Position numbers and translations under genes: made by a program
In this document: in pieces, positions 24,727 through 33,560 of the stretch
How the letters are laid out: the number at the start of each line of letters is the position of its first letter
Numbering within the stretch: the stretch's first letter is position 1
The notes under the pieces: model-generated
What the model was told of the DNA's origin: nothing
Seen by the model: the letters and a program-made list of their open reading frames with translations, nothing else
Database searches by the model: none
Origin: Shimia sp040225985
Lineage (GTDB): Bacteria; Pseudomonadota; Alphaproteobacteria; Rhodobacterales; Rhodobacteraceae
NCBI RefSeq assembly: GCF_040225985.1
Contig: NZ_JBBPEU010000012.1
Span: 1 to 64,000, forward strand
DNA length: 64,000 nt
Direction: 5' to 3'

Positions 24727-25398
24727 ATGACACATCACGACTCACTCCAGCACCTTCTGCAAACACGCCATTCCTGCCGTGGGTTCCTTGACACACCCGT
24801 GCCACGTGACGTGATCGAAACCATCCTGCAGGATGCCGGGCGTGTGCCCAGTTGGTGCAATGCCCAGCCGTGGCAGGTCATCCTGACCTCGGGTGCCAGC
24901 ACCGAAGCGTTCCGGCAGGTCATGCTGGATGCCTTCGACACGCAGGGGGCCAGTACCGACTTTCCGCCCCCGAGCGGTTATAGCGGCCTGCGCAAAGCAC
25001 GCCGCCAAACCTGTGGCCTGCAACTTTACGAGGCGGTGGGAATCGAACGCGCAGACAAGGCGGGGCGCGCGGCGCAAATGCGCGAAAACTATGCATTCTT
25101 CGGCGCGCCGCATGTTGCGCTCATCACCACGGCGGCCGAGCTTGGCAGCTATGGCGCGCTGGATTGCGGCGGGTTCATCACGGCCTTTTGCCTGAGTGCG
25201 CAGTCACAGGGCGTCGCCACGATTCCGCAGGCCGCGCTGGCCTTTTATGCCGATACGGTGCGGGCCCATTTCGATATTTCCGAAGATCAGTTAATCCTTG
25301 CCGCGATCTCATTCGGATATGCCGACATGACGCATCCCGCCAACGCATTCCGCACCGAGCGCGCATCCTTGGATGAGATGGTGGATTGGCGCGACTGA
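24727..25398 (+). CDS. Nitroreductase family protein
   Basis: This 223-residue FMN-dependent oxidoreductase has the N-terminal TRHSCRGFLDTPVP and RVPSWCNAQPWQVI motifs that bind FMN phosphate and the reduced cofactor, and a late GVATIPQAALAFY. Members reduce nitroaromatics, quinones or enones with NAD(P)H; the natural substrate is unknown. It starts 16 bases after the zinc-ribbon gene and may be read with that operon. Confidence 0.9.
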   Translation: MTHHDSLQHLLQTRHSCRGFLDTPVPRDVIETILQDAGRVPSWCNAQPWQVILTSGASTEAFRQVMLDAFDTQGASTDFPPPSGYSGLRKARRQTCGLQLYEAVGIERADKAGRAAQMRENYAFFGAPHVALITTAAELGSYGALDCGGFITAFCLSAQSQGVATIPQAALAFYADTVRAHFDISEDQLILAAISFGYADMTHPANAFRTERASLDEMVDWRD

Positions 25399-25411
25399 GG
25401 CCACCGCGCCC

Positions 25412-26476
25412 CTAATCGGCGACACGCATTCCGTCCTGTAGGTGCGTTGGTACATGGTTTTGCGCAGTAGGATGAATCGCCTCGGATCGGTCCTGCCCCA
25501 CGCGACGGGCCTTGCGCAGCAGGAACATCTTGCCCCAGCCCCGCCATGTACCCGCCGCCGGGGCATCGGGGTCACAGGGAAACCTGCCGCGCCAGCCTTC
25601 GGGCAGTGGCAAACCGCAGCTTTCCGCACGCTCAAGCATCCAGACCAACGGAATATTGGACAGCGGACGGGCGGCCTCGAACCCGCCAAGCTGCGCGCCG
25701 ATATCGCCATGCGCGCCCCGGAACCACATCTGTTCGGCACGTTGACCCGGCCATTCCTCGGGACACTCCCACAGCACGGGTTCGAACACCTCGCGGGTTT
25801 CATCAAGCGCCAGAGCGTGAAACCCGTGTTTGACGTTGTCGGCAAGGTGATGGTTGTGAAAGGCATGCCGTTCCTCGGTCAGCCGCCACAACACGGGCAA
25901 TCGCAGGCCCAACGCCTTGACCGTGTCCCAGACGCCGATCATCTCGATCTCGACATGGGGGTGGCAAAAGGCGTCCGCAAAGGCCCGCGCGGCATCCCCG
26001 TCGGGGTTGTTTTCATAGAGTCGGTAGACCTGCCGGATATTGCGTTCGGTGGCGCAGTTGGCCCGCACCAGCCCAACCCTGTCGATGATCCCGGCCAAAG
26101 AGCGCACGGCAAACGCCCCCCGCGAATAGCCCATCAGGAAAATCTTGTCCCCCGGGCGATAACGCGAGGCCAGAAACCCATAGGCGCGGCGGATCTGGCG
26201 GTTCAGACCGCGCCCGATCATCACGTCGATGGCGTTGTGCCAGCTTTGCCACTGCACCCCTGCCTCGTAATAGAGGGTCAGCTGGCCATTCATTTCCTGT
26301 AGCAACCGATAGGTCAGGCCGGCGTTGGTTTCCTGCCCGGGTTCGAGGGATGACATCGTGCCATCCAGGATGATCACATGACTCTGCGGTCCGCGCTTGC
26401 GCGTTTTTGTGTGGTCCGAACGCAGCGGGCGTCCGAGCCATCCAAGAAGCCTTTTACCGATCCGTGTGAGCGACAT
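25412..26476 (-). CDS. Tle1-like (DUF2235) alpha/beta hydrolase
   Basis: This 354-residue protein has the DUF2235/T6SS phospholipase Tle1 catalytic pattern: nucleophile Ser in FLMGYSRGAFAVRSLAG, an Asp in IGVWDTVKALG and a His in FRGAHGDIG. The N-terminus is basic, then VIILDGTMSSLEPG replaces the usual VFLDGT. No type VI secretion genes, VgrG or immunity gene is nearby, so a housekeeping lipase role is as likely as an effector role. Its start overlaps the end of the molybdenum hydroxylase gene by 23 bases, so the two are cotranscribed. Confidence 0.8.
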   Translation of the reverse strand: MSLTRIGKRLLGWLGRPLRSDHTKTRKRGPQSHVIILDGTMSSLEPGQETNAGLTYRLLQEMNGQLTLYYEAGVQWQSWHNAIDVMIGRGLNRQIRRAYGFLASRYRPGDKIFLMGYSRGAFAVRSLAGIIDRVGLVRANCATERNIRQVYRLYENNPDGDAARAFADAFCHPHVEIEMIGVWDTVKALGLRLPVLWRLTEERHAFHNHHLADNVKHGFHALALDETREVFEPVLWECPEEWPGQRAEQMWFRGAHGDIGAQLGGFEAARPLSNIPLVWMLERAESCGLPLPEGWRGRFPCDPDAPAAGTWRGWGKMFLLRKARRVGQDRSEAIHPTAQNHVPTHLQDGMRVAD

Positions 26477-28751
26477 CCCTTAGCAATTCCCATACTTTCA
26501 CCGGCGTAAACGGCATATCCGCCTGACGCACGCCACGATCCCACAGCGCGTCCTGCACGGCGTTGGCCGTTGCCGCCATCGCGCCCACCGTTCCGGCCTC
26601 GCCACAGCCCTTCATGCCCATGATATTGGCCGTAGACGGCACCGGCACGGTGTCAAACCTATATATAGGCACATCCGCGGCTCTTGGCATCGCATAGTCC
26701 ATGAACGTTGCCGTGAGCAGCTGGCCATCTTCATCATAGCCGACATGCTCCATAATGGCCTGCCCGATCCCCTGCGCAACGCCGCCGTGCACCTGCCCTT
26801 CTGCCAGCATCGGGTTGATCAGGTTGCCAAAATCATCGACCACGGTATAGCGGTCCACCACGGTTTGCCCGGTCTCGGGGTCGATCTCGACCTCGCAGAC
26901 ATGGGCGCCGTTCGGGAAGGATCGCGCCGGCAGGGTGATGCGCGACTCGTGGGTCAAAAGATCGGCACGCCCATCGGTCCGGGCCATCTCGGCCACGTCA
27001 AGCACGGTTGGCGTCATGTTCGACCCTTCCGCGCGGAACCGTTCATCGTCGAACCCGATTGCATCCTCGGACACGCCCATCTTGTCAGCCAGATAGGGGC
27101 GGAAGGCAGCCATCATGACGTCGACCGTGGCCAGCGTGGCCGAGTTCTGCACCGTGACCGAGCGGGATCCACCCGTGCCGCCGCCGCGTTCGATCCGGTC
27201 ACTGTCGCCCTGCACTACCTCGATCAGATGGGCCGGAATGCCGGTCTGGTCCGACAGGAACTGAGCATAAACCGTCTCGTGCCCCTGACCGTTGCTTTGG
27301 GTGCCGACATAGATCGCCACAGTGCCGTCCTCTCTGAATTCGACCTTCGCACCCTCTGAAGGATCACCCAGAATGCTTTCGATATAGTAACAAAGGCCCT
27401 GCCCTCGCAGCCTGCCGCGTGCTTCGCTGGCCTCCTTGCGTGCGGCAAAGCCGTCCAGATCGGCAAATTCAGCGGCGCGGTCCAGAACGCGTGGGAAATC
27501 TCCAACATCATAGGTTTCGCCGGTCGCGGCGGCATAGGGGAAAGCCTCGGGCGCGATGAAATTCTTGCGGCGCAGATCCCACGGGTCGACGCCCAATTCG
27601 CGCGCGGCCCGGTCCATCAGACGCTCAAGCACATAGATCGCCTCGGGGCGGCCTGCGCCACGATAGGCATCGACCGGCGCGGTGTTGGTATAGATGCCTT
27701 CCACGTTCAACCACGTGGCCTGTACATCATAAACCCCCATCAATACACGGCTGAACAGGCGGGTCTGGATCAATTGTCCGAATTGCGAACTGTAGGCGCC
27801 GAGGTTCGCACGCGTATGCACCCGATAGGCGATGGCCTTGTGGTTTTCATCAAAGGCCATTTCCGCGGTCGAAACCAGATCGCGCGCGCCGTTGTCGCCC
27901 AGCATTGCCTCGGTCCGATCCGACATCCAGCGCACGGGCCGCCCGATCTGCCGCGCGGCCTGCGCGACCGAGAACATCTCGGGGTGGACCATCCCTTTGA
28001 GGCCAAAGCCGCCGCCCACGTCAGGGTTGGTCACACGCACCTGTTCCTTGGGCAGGTTAAACCCGGCCGCAAGGTGATCCTTGGGCACCCAGACCCCCTG
28101 CGCATTAACGGCGACATGTAGTCGTCCGTCCTGCCACTCGGCATAACATCCACGTGGTTCAAGCGGGTTCACGATGACCCGGTTGTCATCAACCTCGAGC
28201 GAGACCACATGCGCGGCCTTGGCAAACAGATCCGCAACGGCGGTTTCTTCCCCCATGCCCCAGTCAAAAGCACGGTTGTCGGGCACATTGCCATGCAGGG
28301 CCTCACCGCCCGGCGCGCGGTCCATATGGGCGGGCAATTCGTCATAGTCGAACAGGATCATTTCCACCGCGTCGCGCGCCTGGTCCAGAGTTTCGGCCAC
28401 GACCAGGGCAACCGGTTCGCCTACGAAGCGGACCTTGGTGTCGGCCAACATCGGGCGATAGGGGTTCACGGATTGGGACCCGTCGCGATTTTCAAGCGTC
28501 ATGGCGCGCATCGCCACGTTCATGCCTGCCGCCTTGAGATCATCGACGGTCAGGACCGCATGCACGCCGTCAGCCTCGCGTGCGTCGCTCACGTCCAATT
28601 GGGTGATCACGGCATGAGCCACCGGAGAACGCAGGAACACGCCGAACAGGGCACCCTCGGGGGCAATGTCATCGACATAACGTCCCTCGCCCCGCAGAAA
28701 CCGAAGATCCTCGACACGTTTGACTGATTGGCTTTTACCGAACTTGTCCAT
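26454..28751 (-). CDS. Molybdopterin-binding large subunit of the xanthine dehydrogenase family (CoxL form II type)
   Basis: This 765-residue protein matches the large subunit of CO dehydrogenase-like molybdenum hydroxylases: GGGFGLKGMVHPE, the active-site loop AYRGAGRPEA of form II enzymes (not the AYxCSFR of true CO dehydrogenase) and a C-terminal GCGEAG with the catalytic Glu. These enzymes hydroxylate aldehydes or N-heterocycles and need a FAD subunit and a 2Fe-2S subunit. Neither is next to it here, which is unusual. Upstream on the same strand lies the decarboxylase gene, 87 bases away. Confidence 0.93.
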   Translation of the reverse strand: MDKFGKSQSVKRVEDLRFLRGEGRYVDDIAPEGALFGVFLRSPVAHAVITQLDVSDAREADGVHAVLTVDDLKAAGMNVAMRAMTLENRDGSQSVNPYRPMLADTKVRFVGEPVALVVAETLDQARDAVEMILFDYDELPAHMDRAPGGEALHGNVPDNRAFDWGMGEETAVADLFAKAAHVVSLEVDDNRVIVNPLEPRGCYAEWQDGRLHVAVNAQGVWVPKDHLAAGFNLPKEQVRVTNPDVGGGFGLKGMVHPEMFSVAQAARQIGRPVRWMSDRTEAMLGDNGARDLVSTAEMAFDENHKAIAYRVHTRANLGAYSSQFGQLIQTRLFSRVLMGVYDVQATWLNVEGIYTNTAPVDAYRGAGRPEAIYVLERLMDRAARELGVDPWDLRRKNFIAPEAFPYAAATGETYDVGDFPRVLDRAAEFADLDGFAARKEASEARGRLRGQGLCYYIESILGDPSEGAKVEFREDGTVAIYVGTQSNGQGHETVYAQFLSDQTGIPAHLIEVVQGDSDRIERGGGTGGSRSVTVQNSATLATVDVMMAAFRPYLADKMGVSEDAIGFDDERFRAEGSNMTPTVLDVAEMARTDGRADLLTHESRITLPARSFPNGAHVCEVEIDPETGQTVVDRYTVVDDFGNLINPMLAEGQVHGGVAQGIGQAIMEHVGYDEDGQLLTATFMDYAMPRAADVPIYRFDTVPVPSTANIMGMKGCGEAGTVGAMAATANAVQDALWDRGVRQADMPFTPVKVWELLRDVAHTDR

Positions 28752-28838
28752 CAGAGCGCCCCTCGCTGGTAGATAACAAATTAAATGTACTCTCCCGGCG
28801 CGCGCCGTCCACCCCCAAGTCGCACTACGCGGCGTCGT

Positions 28839-29972
28839 TCACAATGCGGTCACTGTCACCACGTCCTGAAGCCCGTAGCCGTTGAATCCAGTCGAGATCG
28901 ACGCGGAATAGGCCCCCATTGCGCGGAAGAGAACATAGTCATCTTCCTGGATATCCGCGGGCAGGGGCAAAGGGTCGGGCAACCGGTCCAGCGAGTCACA
29001 GGTCGGCCCGAACACCACGTGCGGGGTAGGCACACCAGACGCCCGTGTCCCGTCAGGGCGCATCACGATGATACGGTCCGGCGCGCCAATGTCGCGCAGT
29101 TCGGTCAGAGAGCCGTAGACACCGTCATTCAGGAAAACTGCGTGATCCTTGCGGACGGATTTGACCCGCAGCCCCAATGTGAACGCTTCGGCCACCATGG
29201 CACGGCCCGGCTCGCAAACAAGTTCAGGAGCGTCGCGGCCAAAGGCACGGCGCGTTTCGGTGGCGACCCGGTCAAACACGGCTTCAAGATCGGGGGCTTG
29301 CCCGTCGCGATGGGCCGCAAACCCGCCGCCAACATTCAAACGTGTCAGCGTTACACCAGCCCGATGCGCCACATCCGCCGCCTCGATTATATAGACGGCC
29401 CACGCCTGCGGGTCGCGGCACTGGGTTCCGGGGTGGAAGGTCAGCGCGGTGGCGAACCCCATACCGGCCGCCTTTTGCAGCAAAGCCACGGCGAGATCGG
29501 GGTCGGCACCGAATTTCTCGCCAAAATCATAGGCCGCGCCAGGCACGGGCAAGCGCAGGCGCACTGCGATCTCGGTGTTCTCGCGGGGCACATCCACCAG
29601 TTTTTCAAGCTCGTTGGGGCTGTCGACAGACCAACTGCGGATACCGTGCCCGACCGCTTCGGCGATTTCCCCGTGCGAGCGCACCGGGTTGTGATAATGC
29701 AGCACGGCATCGGGCAGGACGGCCCGCACCCGATGCATTTCGCGAGGCGAAGCCACATCAAAGGCCGTAACGCCCGCAGCCACAAGGTTATCCAAAACCT
29801 CGGCGTCGTCATTGGCCTTGACCGCATAGGTCACAAGCCCCTGAAACCCCTCAATGAACCTGCGCGCGGTCGCTTGCAGCACATCTGGGGCGAAGTAAAG
29901 CACCGGCAGATCTGGACGAAATTTCTTCAGATGCCACTCGGGGGACGGCCAAAGGGCCGGTTGATTGCGCAT
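28839..29972 (-). CDS. Ornithine/lysine decarboxylase-like type III PLP enzyme
   Basis: This 377-residue fold-III PLP enzyme has the cofactor Lys in YAVKAN (K52), phosphate-binding GGGF near residue 210, CEPGRAM, and the C-terminal GPTCDSLD with the catalytic Cys from the partner subunit. The motif set matches eukaryote-type ornithine decarboxylases used for putrescine synthesis. Lysine specificity or dual use cannot be excluded by eye. It is divergent from an Lrp/AsnC regulator, which may control it. Confidence 0.88.
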   Translation of the reverse strand: MRNQPALWPSPEWHLKKFRPDLPVLYFAPDVLQATARRFIEGFQGLVTYAVKANDDAEVLDNLVAAGVTAFDVASPREMHRVRAVLPDAVLHYHNPVRSHGEIAEAVGHGIRSWSVDSPNELEKLVDVPRENTEIAVRLRLPVPGAAYDFGEKFGADPDLAVALLQKAAGMGFATALTFHPGTQCRDPQAWAVYIIEAADVAHRAGVTLTRLNVGGGFAAHRDGQAPDLEAVFDRVATETRRAFGRDAPELVCEPGRAMVAEAFTLGLRVKSVRKDHAVFLNDGVYGSLTELRDIGAPDRIIVMRPDGTRASGVPTPHVVFGPTCDSLDRLPDPLPLPADIQEDDYVLFRAMGAYSASISTGFNGYGLQDVVTVTAL

Positions 29973-30082
29973 GTCGCCACCTCAAATCCTGTTCTTCTTT
30001 CAGGATGAACGGATTTTTCGTCGATCTCACGTATCAAATCAGATAAATCTTCTGCCATTGCTGTCATTGTGACGAAGCTAAG

Positions 30083-30520
30083 ATGCAATTAGACGAAACA
30101 GACCGCGCCTTGATCTCGGCCCTGAGTGAAAATGCGCGCGCACCGGTCGCGACGCTGGCCCGCAAGCTGGGGCTGGCGCGTACCACGGTGCAGGCCCGAC
30201 TTGACCGGCTGGAGGAAACCGGCGCCATCGCAGGCTATACCCTGCGTCTGGGCGAGGTGGTGCGCCCGAGGATCCGGGCCACCGTTCTGGTGTCGATCGA
30301 GTTGCGTGCCGGGCCGTCCGTGTTGCAGCGGCTGAAAACCCTGCCTGCCGTGGAAACCGTGCATACCTGCTCGGGGCGGGTGGATCTGATCGTGATTGTC
30401 GCGGCAAACAGCACCGCCGAGTTGGACCAGACGCTTGATCTGATCGGAGAAACACGCGGGGTCAAGGGATCGGAAAGCCTGATCCATCTTGCCACCAAAC
30501 TGGACCGCACCCGCAGTTAA
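30083..30520 (+). CDS. Lrp/AsnC family transcriptional regulator
   Basis: This 145-residue protein has the Lrp winged helix (LDETDRALISALSENARAPV, then RTTVQARLDRLEETGAI) and a C-terminal RAM/ligand domain with VETVHTCSGRVDLIVIVAA. Lrp proteins sense amino acids or related amines. It starts 110 bases from the divergent ornithine decarboxylase gene, so local control of polyamine synthesis in response to an amino acid is a sensible inference. Confidence 0.92.
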   Translation: MQLDETDRALISALSENARAPVATLARKLGLARTTVQARLDRLEETGAIAGYTLRLGEVVRPRIRATVLVSIELRAGPSVLQRLKTLPAVETVHTCSGRVDLIVIVAANSTAELDQTLDLIGETRGVKGSESLIHLATKLDRTRS

Positions 30521-30539
30521 TTTTGGGGGCGCGGGTCAG

Positions 30540-31430
30540 TCAAGGCCAACCTTGAGCAGCGACCCAGTCCAGCAACCAGATACGAAACTGGCGGGCAGGC
30601 GGACGCAATCCTCGTAGCGAGTCATAGACAAGATGGTAGGCCTCGCTGCCCTGCACGGAAAACTCCGGCAAACAAGGGGTCAATCCCCCGGCCGAAACAT
30701 CCAGATCGCTGGCCGGAGAACGGGCCAAGGCGATCCCGCGTCCGGCACGGCTCATCGCCATGGCCATGACGGTGCTGTCGGCATGTACCATCTGGCGGCG
30801 TCCGGGCATGACTCGCAATTCTTCAAGCACCTGCACCCAGCCTGACCGGTGCGTGCCGACCTCGATCAAGGGGAACTTCAGAAAGTCCGAGGGCTGGGCG
30901 ATCTGCGCCACGATTTCGGGGGGTGCAACGGGCACAAGGCATTCGCCCATGATGCGGTCGCTTTCGGCGCCATAAGCGTGAGGATTCCCGAAGATGATCT
31001 TCAGATCCGTGAACCCGTGGTGAAAATCCGATGCCGAATTTCCGGTCGAAAGCATCAGCGAAACATCAGGGTGTCGGGTTTCAAAATCGGCAATGCCCTG
31101 CGCAAGGATACCATGCGCAAAGATCAGCACCGACTGCACGTAGAGCCCCTGCCCCCGGCTGGCCCCGAACAGAACATCGGTCGCGCTCTCAAGGGTCATC
31201 AACGCTTGTTGGACAGGTGGCAGATAGGCGCGCCCCGCTTCGGTCAGGCGCACGGATTGGGCCTGTCTGACAAACAGAGGCGTGCCGAGCCGCTCTTCCA
31301 GCGCACGCACCTGCTGGCTGACTGCGGCAGGCGACATGTGAAGCTGTGCCGCGGCGCGGGCAAAACTTTCCGTGCGCGCGGCTGCTTCGAAGACACGCAG
31401 CCAGTTCAGCGAGGGGATACGGTTTTCCAT
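30540..31430 (-). CDS. LysR family regulator, GcvA type, divergent from the tmpA-like gene
   Basis: This 296-residue regulator has the GcvA-like N-terminus (IPSLNWLRVFEAAARTESFA, SPAAVSQQVRALEERLGTPL). The start at 31430 is chosen because MENRIPSLNWLRVF is the usual opening. It is divergent from the PhyH/HD oxygenase pair, and a perfect TAAGT-AAA-ACTTA palindrome sits just upstream of its start. It probably regulates the phosphonate genes in response to a quaternary ammonium phosphonate. Confidence 0.92.
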   Translation of the reverse strand: MENRIPSLNWLRVFEAAARTESFARAAAQLHMSPAAVSQQVRALEERLGTPLFVRQAQSVRLTEAGRAYLPPVQQALMTLESATDVLFGASRGQGLYVQSVLIFAHGILAQGIADFETRHPDVSLMLSTGNSASDFHHGFTDLKIIFGNPHAYGAESDRIMGECLVPVAPPEIVAQIAQPSDFLKFPLIEVGTHRSGWVQVLEELRVMPGRRQMVHADSTVMAMAMSRAGRGIALARSPASDLDVSAGGLTPCLPEFSVQGSEAYHLVYDSLRGLRPPARQFRIWLLDWVAAQGWP

Positions 31431-31440
31431 GCGAGTAGGA

Positions 31441-31453
31441 TAAGTAAAACTTA
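31441..31453. promoter_or_regulatory. Perfect LysR-type palindrome between the regulator and the tmpA-like gene
   Basis: TAAGT-AAA-ACTTA is a perfect inverted repeat that fits the T-N11-A LysR box. It lies 11 bases upstream of the LysR start and about 83 bases upstream of the dioxygenase start, the usual place for an activator/autorepressor site. Confidence 0.6.
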
Positions 31454-31535
31454 GCCTTACCTGCAAGAACCGTCGCTCTCGAGTTAGAGAGGGTCAAGTT
31501 AGGGTCACGCAAGACACCAACCGAGGACCAGCGCG

Positions 31536-32420
31536 ATGATTCCATCTCTCCCTTTGACCTCTGGCCATCTGTCGGCAGAACAGGTCAGCCGATATTGGAA
31601 AGACGGATTTATTTTTCCCCTGCCGGTCGTGGCCACAGATCAGGCTGCCGCATGGCGTATTGCCTTTGAACTGATGGAGCGCAACTGGCTTGACGCGGGC
31701 CTACCATTGCCTCTCAACAGCTACAAACGGCTTAATGCCCAATGTGTGATGCCGCTCGCCTGGGAGATCGGCAGCCATCCGGGCATTCTGGATGCGGTCG
31801 AGGATCTGCTTGGTCCCGACATTCTGCTTTATTCGGTTGAGTTCTTCGTCAAGGAACCGGGTACACGCCATGTCGTGACCATGCATCAGGACCTCACCTA
31901 TTGGGGCATGGGCGCCATTGACGGGCTGGTCACGGCGTGGATTCCTCTTTCTCCCGCGACGCCGGCTTCGGGGTGCATGGATTTCGTGCGCGGGTCGCAC
32001 AAAAACGCGATCCTGCCCCATCAGGATACGTTCGAAGCTGACAATCTGCTGTCTCGCGGCCAGGAAATTGCCGTGGATATTAACCAGGCAGACAAAGTCG
32101 CAATCGAACTGCACCCCGGCCAGATGTCGCTGCATCACGGCTTGACCATTCACGGATCTGGCCCCAACATCTCGGCAGATCGACGGATTGCGGCGGTTGT
32201 GCGGTATCTGACGCCGGACGTGGCTCAGGAACATGGCGGTCAGGATTATGCGATCCCGGTGCGCGGCACGGACAAAAAGGGGCATTTCATCCACTATGCG
32301 CCTGCTCAGGAATGGTTCACGCCCGAAGGTATCGCCATGCATGACAAGATCCGCGCGCACCAGGCGCAGGTGACCATGGCAGGTACGAAAGAAAAAGGTC
32401 TCTACGAGGGAGCACGGTAA
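31536..32420 (+). CDS. tmpA: PhyH-family Fe(II)/2-oxoglutarate dioxygenase, TmpA-like
   Basis: This 294-residue non-heme iron dioxygenase has the H117-x-D119 motif (TMHQDLTYWG), a distal His206 (TIHGSGPN) and a following Arg for 2-oxoglutarate. Its stop overlaps the start of an HD-domain oxygenase gene (TAATG). A LysR regulator, a PhyH enzyme and an HD oxygenase together match the TmpA/TmpB system described in the Roseobacter Leisingera caerulea, where TmpA hydroxylates 2-(trimethylamino)ethylphosphonate at C1. Identity of substrate is inferred from this pairing. Another quaternary-amine phosphonate is possible. Confidence 0.7.
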   Translation: MIPSLPLTSGHLSAEQVSRYWKDGFIFPLPVVATDQAAAWRIAFELMERNWLDAGLPLPLNSYKRLNAQCVMPLAWEIGSHPGILDAVEDLLGPDILLYSVEFFVKEPGTRHVVTMHQDLTYWGMGAIDGLVTAWIPLSPATPASGCMDFVRGSHKNAILPHQDTFEADNLLSRGQEIAVDINQADKVAIELHPGQMSLHHGLTIHGSGPNISADRRIAAVVRYLTPDVAQEHGGQDYAIPVRGTDKKGHFIHYAPAQEWFTPEGIAMHDKIRAHQAQVTMAGTKEKGLYEGAR

Positions 32421-33043
32421 TGGACAAGGTCAGTTTCACGCAGATGAAGGACGGCACCAAGGAAGAATATGAATTCCTGACAGAACACGAGATCGACCAC
32501 ACCAAACACACCGCCCAGCGCCTGTTGACTGCACTTGTCGATCTGGACCAGAGCCTGTCCGGCTATCAGATCACGCGTCTGGGTCATTCGGTACAATCGG
32601 CCACACGTGCCTGGCGGGACGGAGCCGATATCGACTGGATCGTGGCGGCATTGCTGCATGACATCGGCGACATCTACGCGCCCTATAACCATGACGAATA
32701 CGCTGCGACGATCCTCAAACCCTTTGTACGCGAACAATGCACATGGTGCGTCCGGACGCATGGTGACTTTCAGATGCTTTACTATGGTCATCACCTTGAC
32801 GGCTTCGACCAGAACAAGCGGGACCGCCACAAAGGCCACCCCTATTTCGACGATTGCGCCGAATTCTGCGAACGCTGGGATCAGGCGTCCTTTGATCCTG
32901 ACTATGACGACCTGCCCCTGTCGTTCTTTGCCCCGATGGTGGAAGAGGTCTTTGCCCGCGCCCCCTATGATCCGACGGTAATCCGAAGCGGTGAGCGTGT
33001 TCCTTTGACCAATAGCGATATTGCCCGCGAGCGCACGGACTGA
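32420..33043 (+). CDS. tmpB: HD-domain mixed-valent diiron oxygenase, TmpB-like
   Basis: This 207-residue HD-fold protein resembles PhnZ/TmpB rather than HD phosphohydrolases. Candidate iron ligands are H56 (LGHSVQSATRA), H80-D81 (LLHDIGD), H91 (YNHDEYAA), H114 and D154 (ERWDQAS); the 24-residue step from H56 to H80 matches PhnZ. In the known pathway TmpB cleaves the C-P bond of the hydroxylated product to glycine betaine and phosphate. Coupling to the dioxygenase gene by a one-base overlap supports a two-step pathway that feeds phosphate and betaine to the cell. Confidence 0.7.
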   Translation: MDKVSFTQMKDGTKEEYEFLTEHEIDHTKHTAQRLLTALVDLDQSLSGYQITRLGHSVQSATRAWRDGADIDWIVAALLHDIGDIYAPYNHDEYAATILKPFVREQCTWCVRTHGDFQMLYYGHHLDGFDQNKRDRHKGHPYFDDCAEFCERWDQASFDPDYDDLPLSFFAPMVEEVFARAPYDPTVIRSGERVPLTNSDIARERTD

Positions 33044-33088
33044 ACACCGTCCAATCAACGAGACAAGGCGCGCGCCGTCCTGCGCCGC

Positions 33089-33556
33089 TCAGGCCCGCAG
33101 TACGGCAATTGCGCGGCCAAGAAACGATCCTGCAGCAAGTCCGGCAATCGCTGCGAACCCAAGCTTGAACCCGAAAGACGCGTAAACCACCGGGGCTATT
33201 GCTTGCGCCACACCGCCAGCAAAGTTCACCCAGAACACGATCATAAGAACAAGAAGCGTCATCCACTCGCCGGCGAGGCGCACCACGCCGCCCGACTTTT
33301 CAAGCACCAACCCTGCCTGATACCGCCTGCCGAACAGTGCCCCGCTCAGATAGCCCCCCCCGAAGACAGCCCACACGGCAACGCCAACATTCAGCCCGTG
33401 AACGGCATTTAACGACAACAGGCCCGCAAGCGGTAGAACATAAAGCGACCAGCTCGCCACGGAACGTACCCGTGTGGCCCGCAACCCCAACCAGACAAGC
33501 AAAGCCAGTACCGGCCAGACCCAGAACGGCGCACCATGCAATATCGATATCACCAT
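33089..33556 (-). CDS. DUF6622-like small membrane protein
   Basis: This 155-residue protein has four or five transmembrane helices and begins MVISILHGAPFWVWPVLALL, which I associate with DUF6622 from memory. No function is known. The ATG at 33556 is chosen because the upstream part of the open frame overlaps the YeaQ-like gene in another frame. It lies four bases after that gene, so the two form an operon. Confidence 0.75.
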   Translation of the reverse strand: MVISILHGAPFWVWPVLALLVWLGLRATRVRSVASWSLYVLPLAGLLSLNAVHGLNVGVAVWAVFGGGYLSGALFGRRYQAGLVLEKSGGVVRLAGEWMTLLVLMIVFWVNFAGGVAQAIAPVVYASFGFKLGFAAIAGLAAGSFLGRAIAVLRA

Positions 33557-33560
33557 GTTT

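Noticed and set aside
25412..26476. Type VI secretion effector locus
   Set aside because: Only the catalytic domain is shared; none of the required secretion or immunity genes is present.
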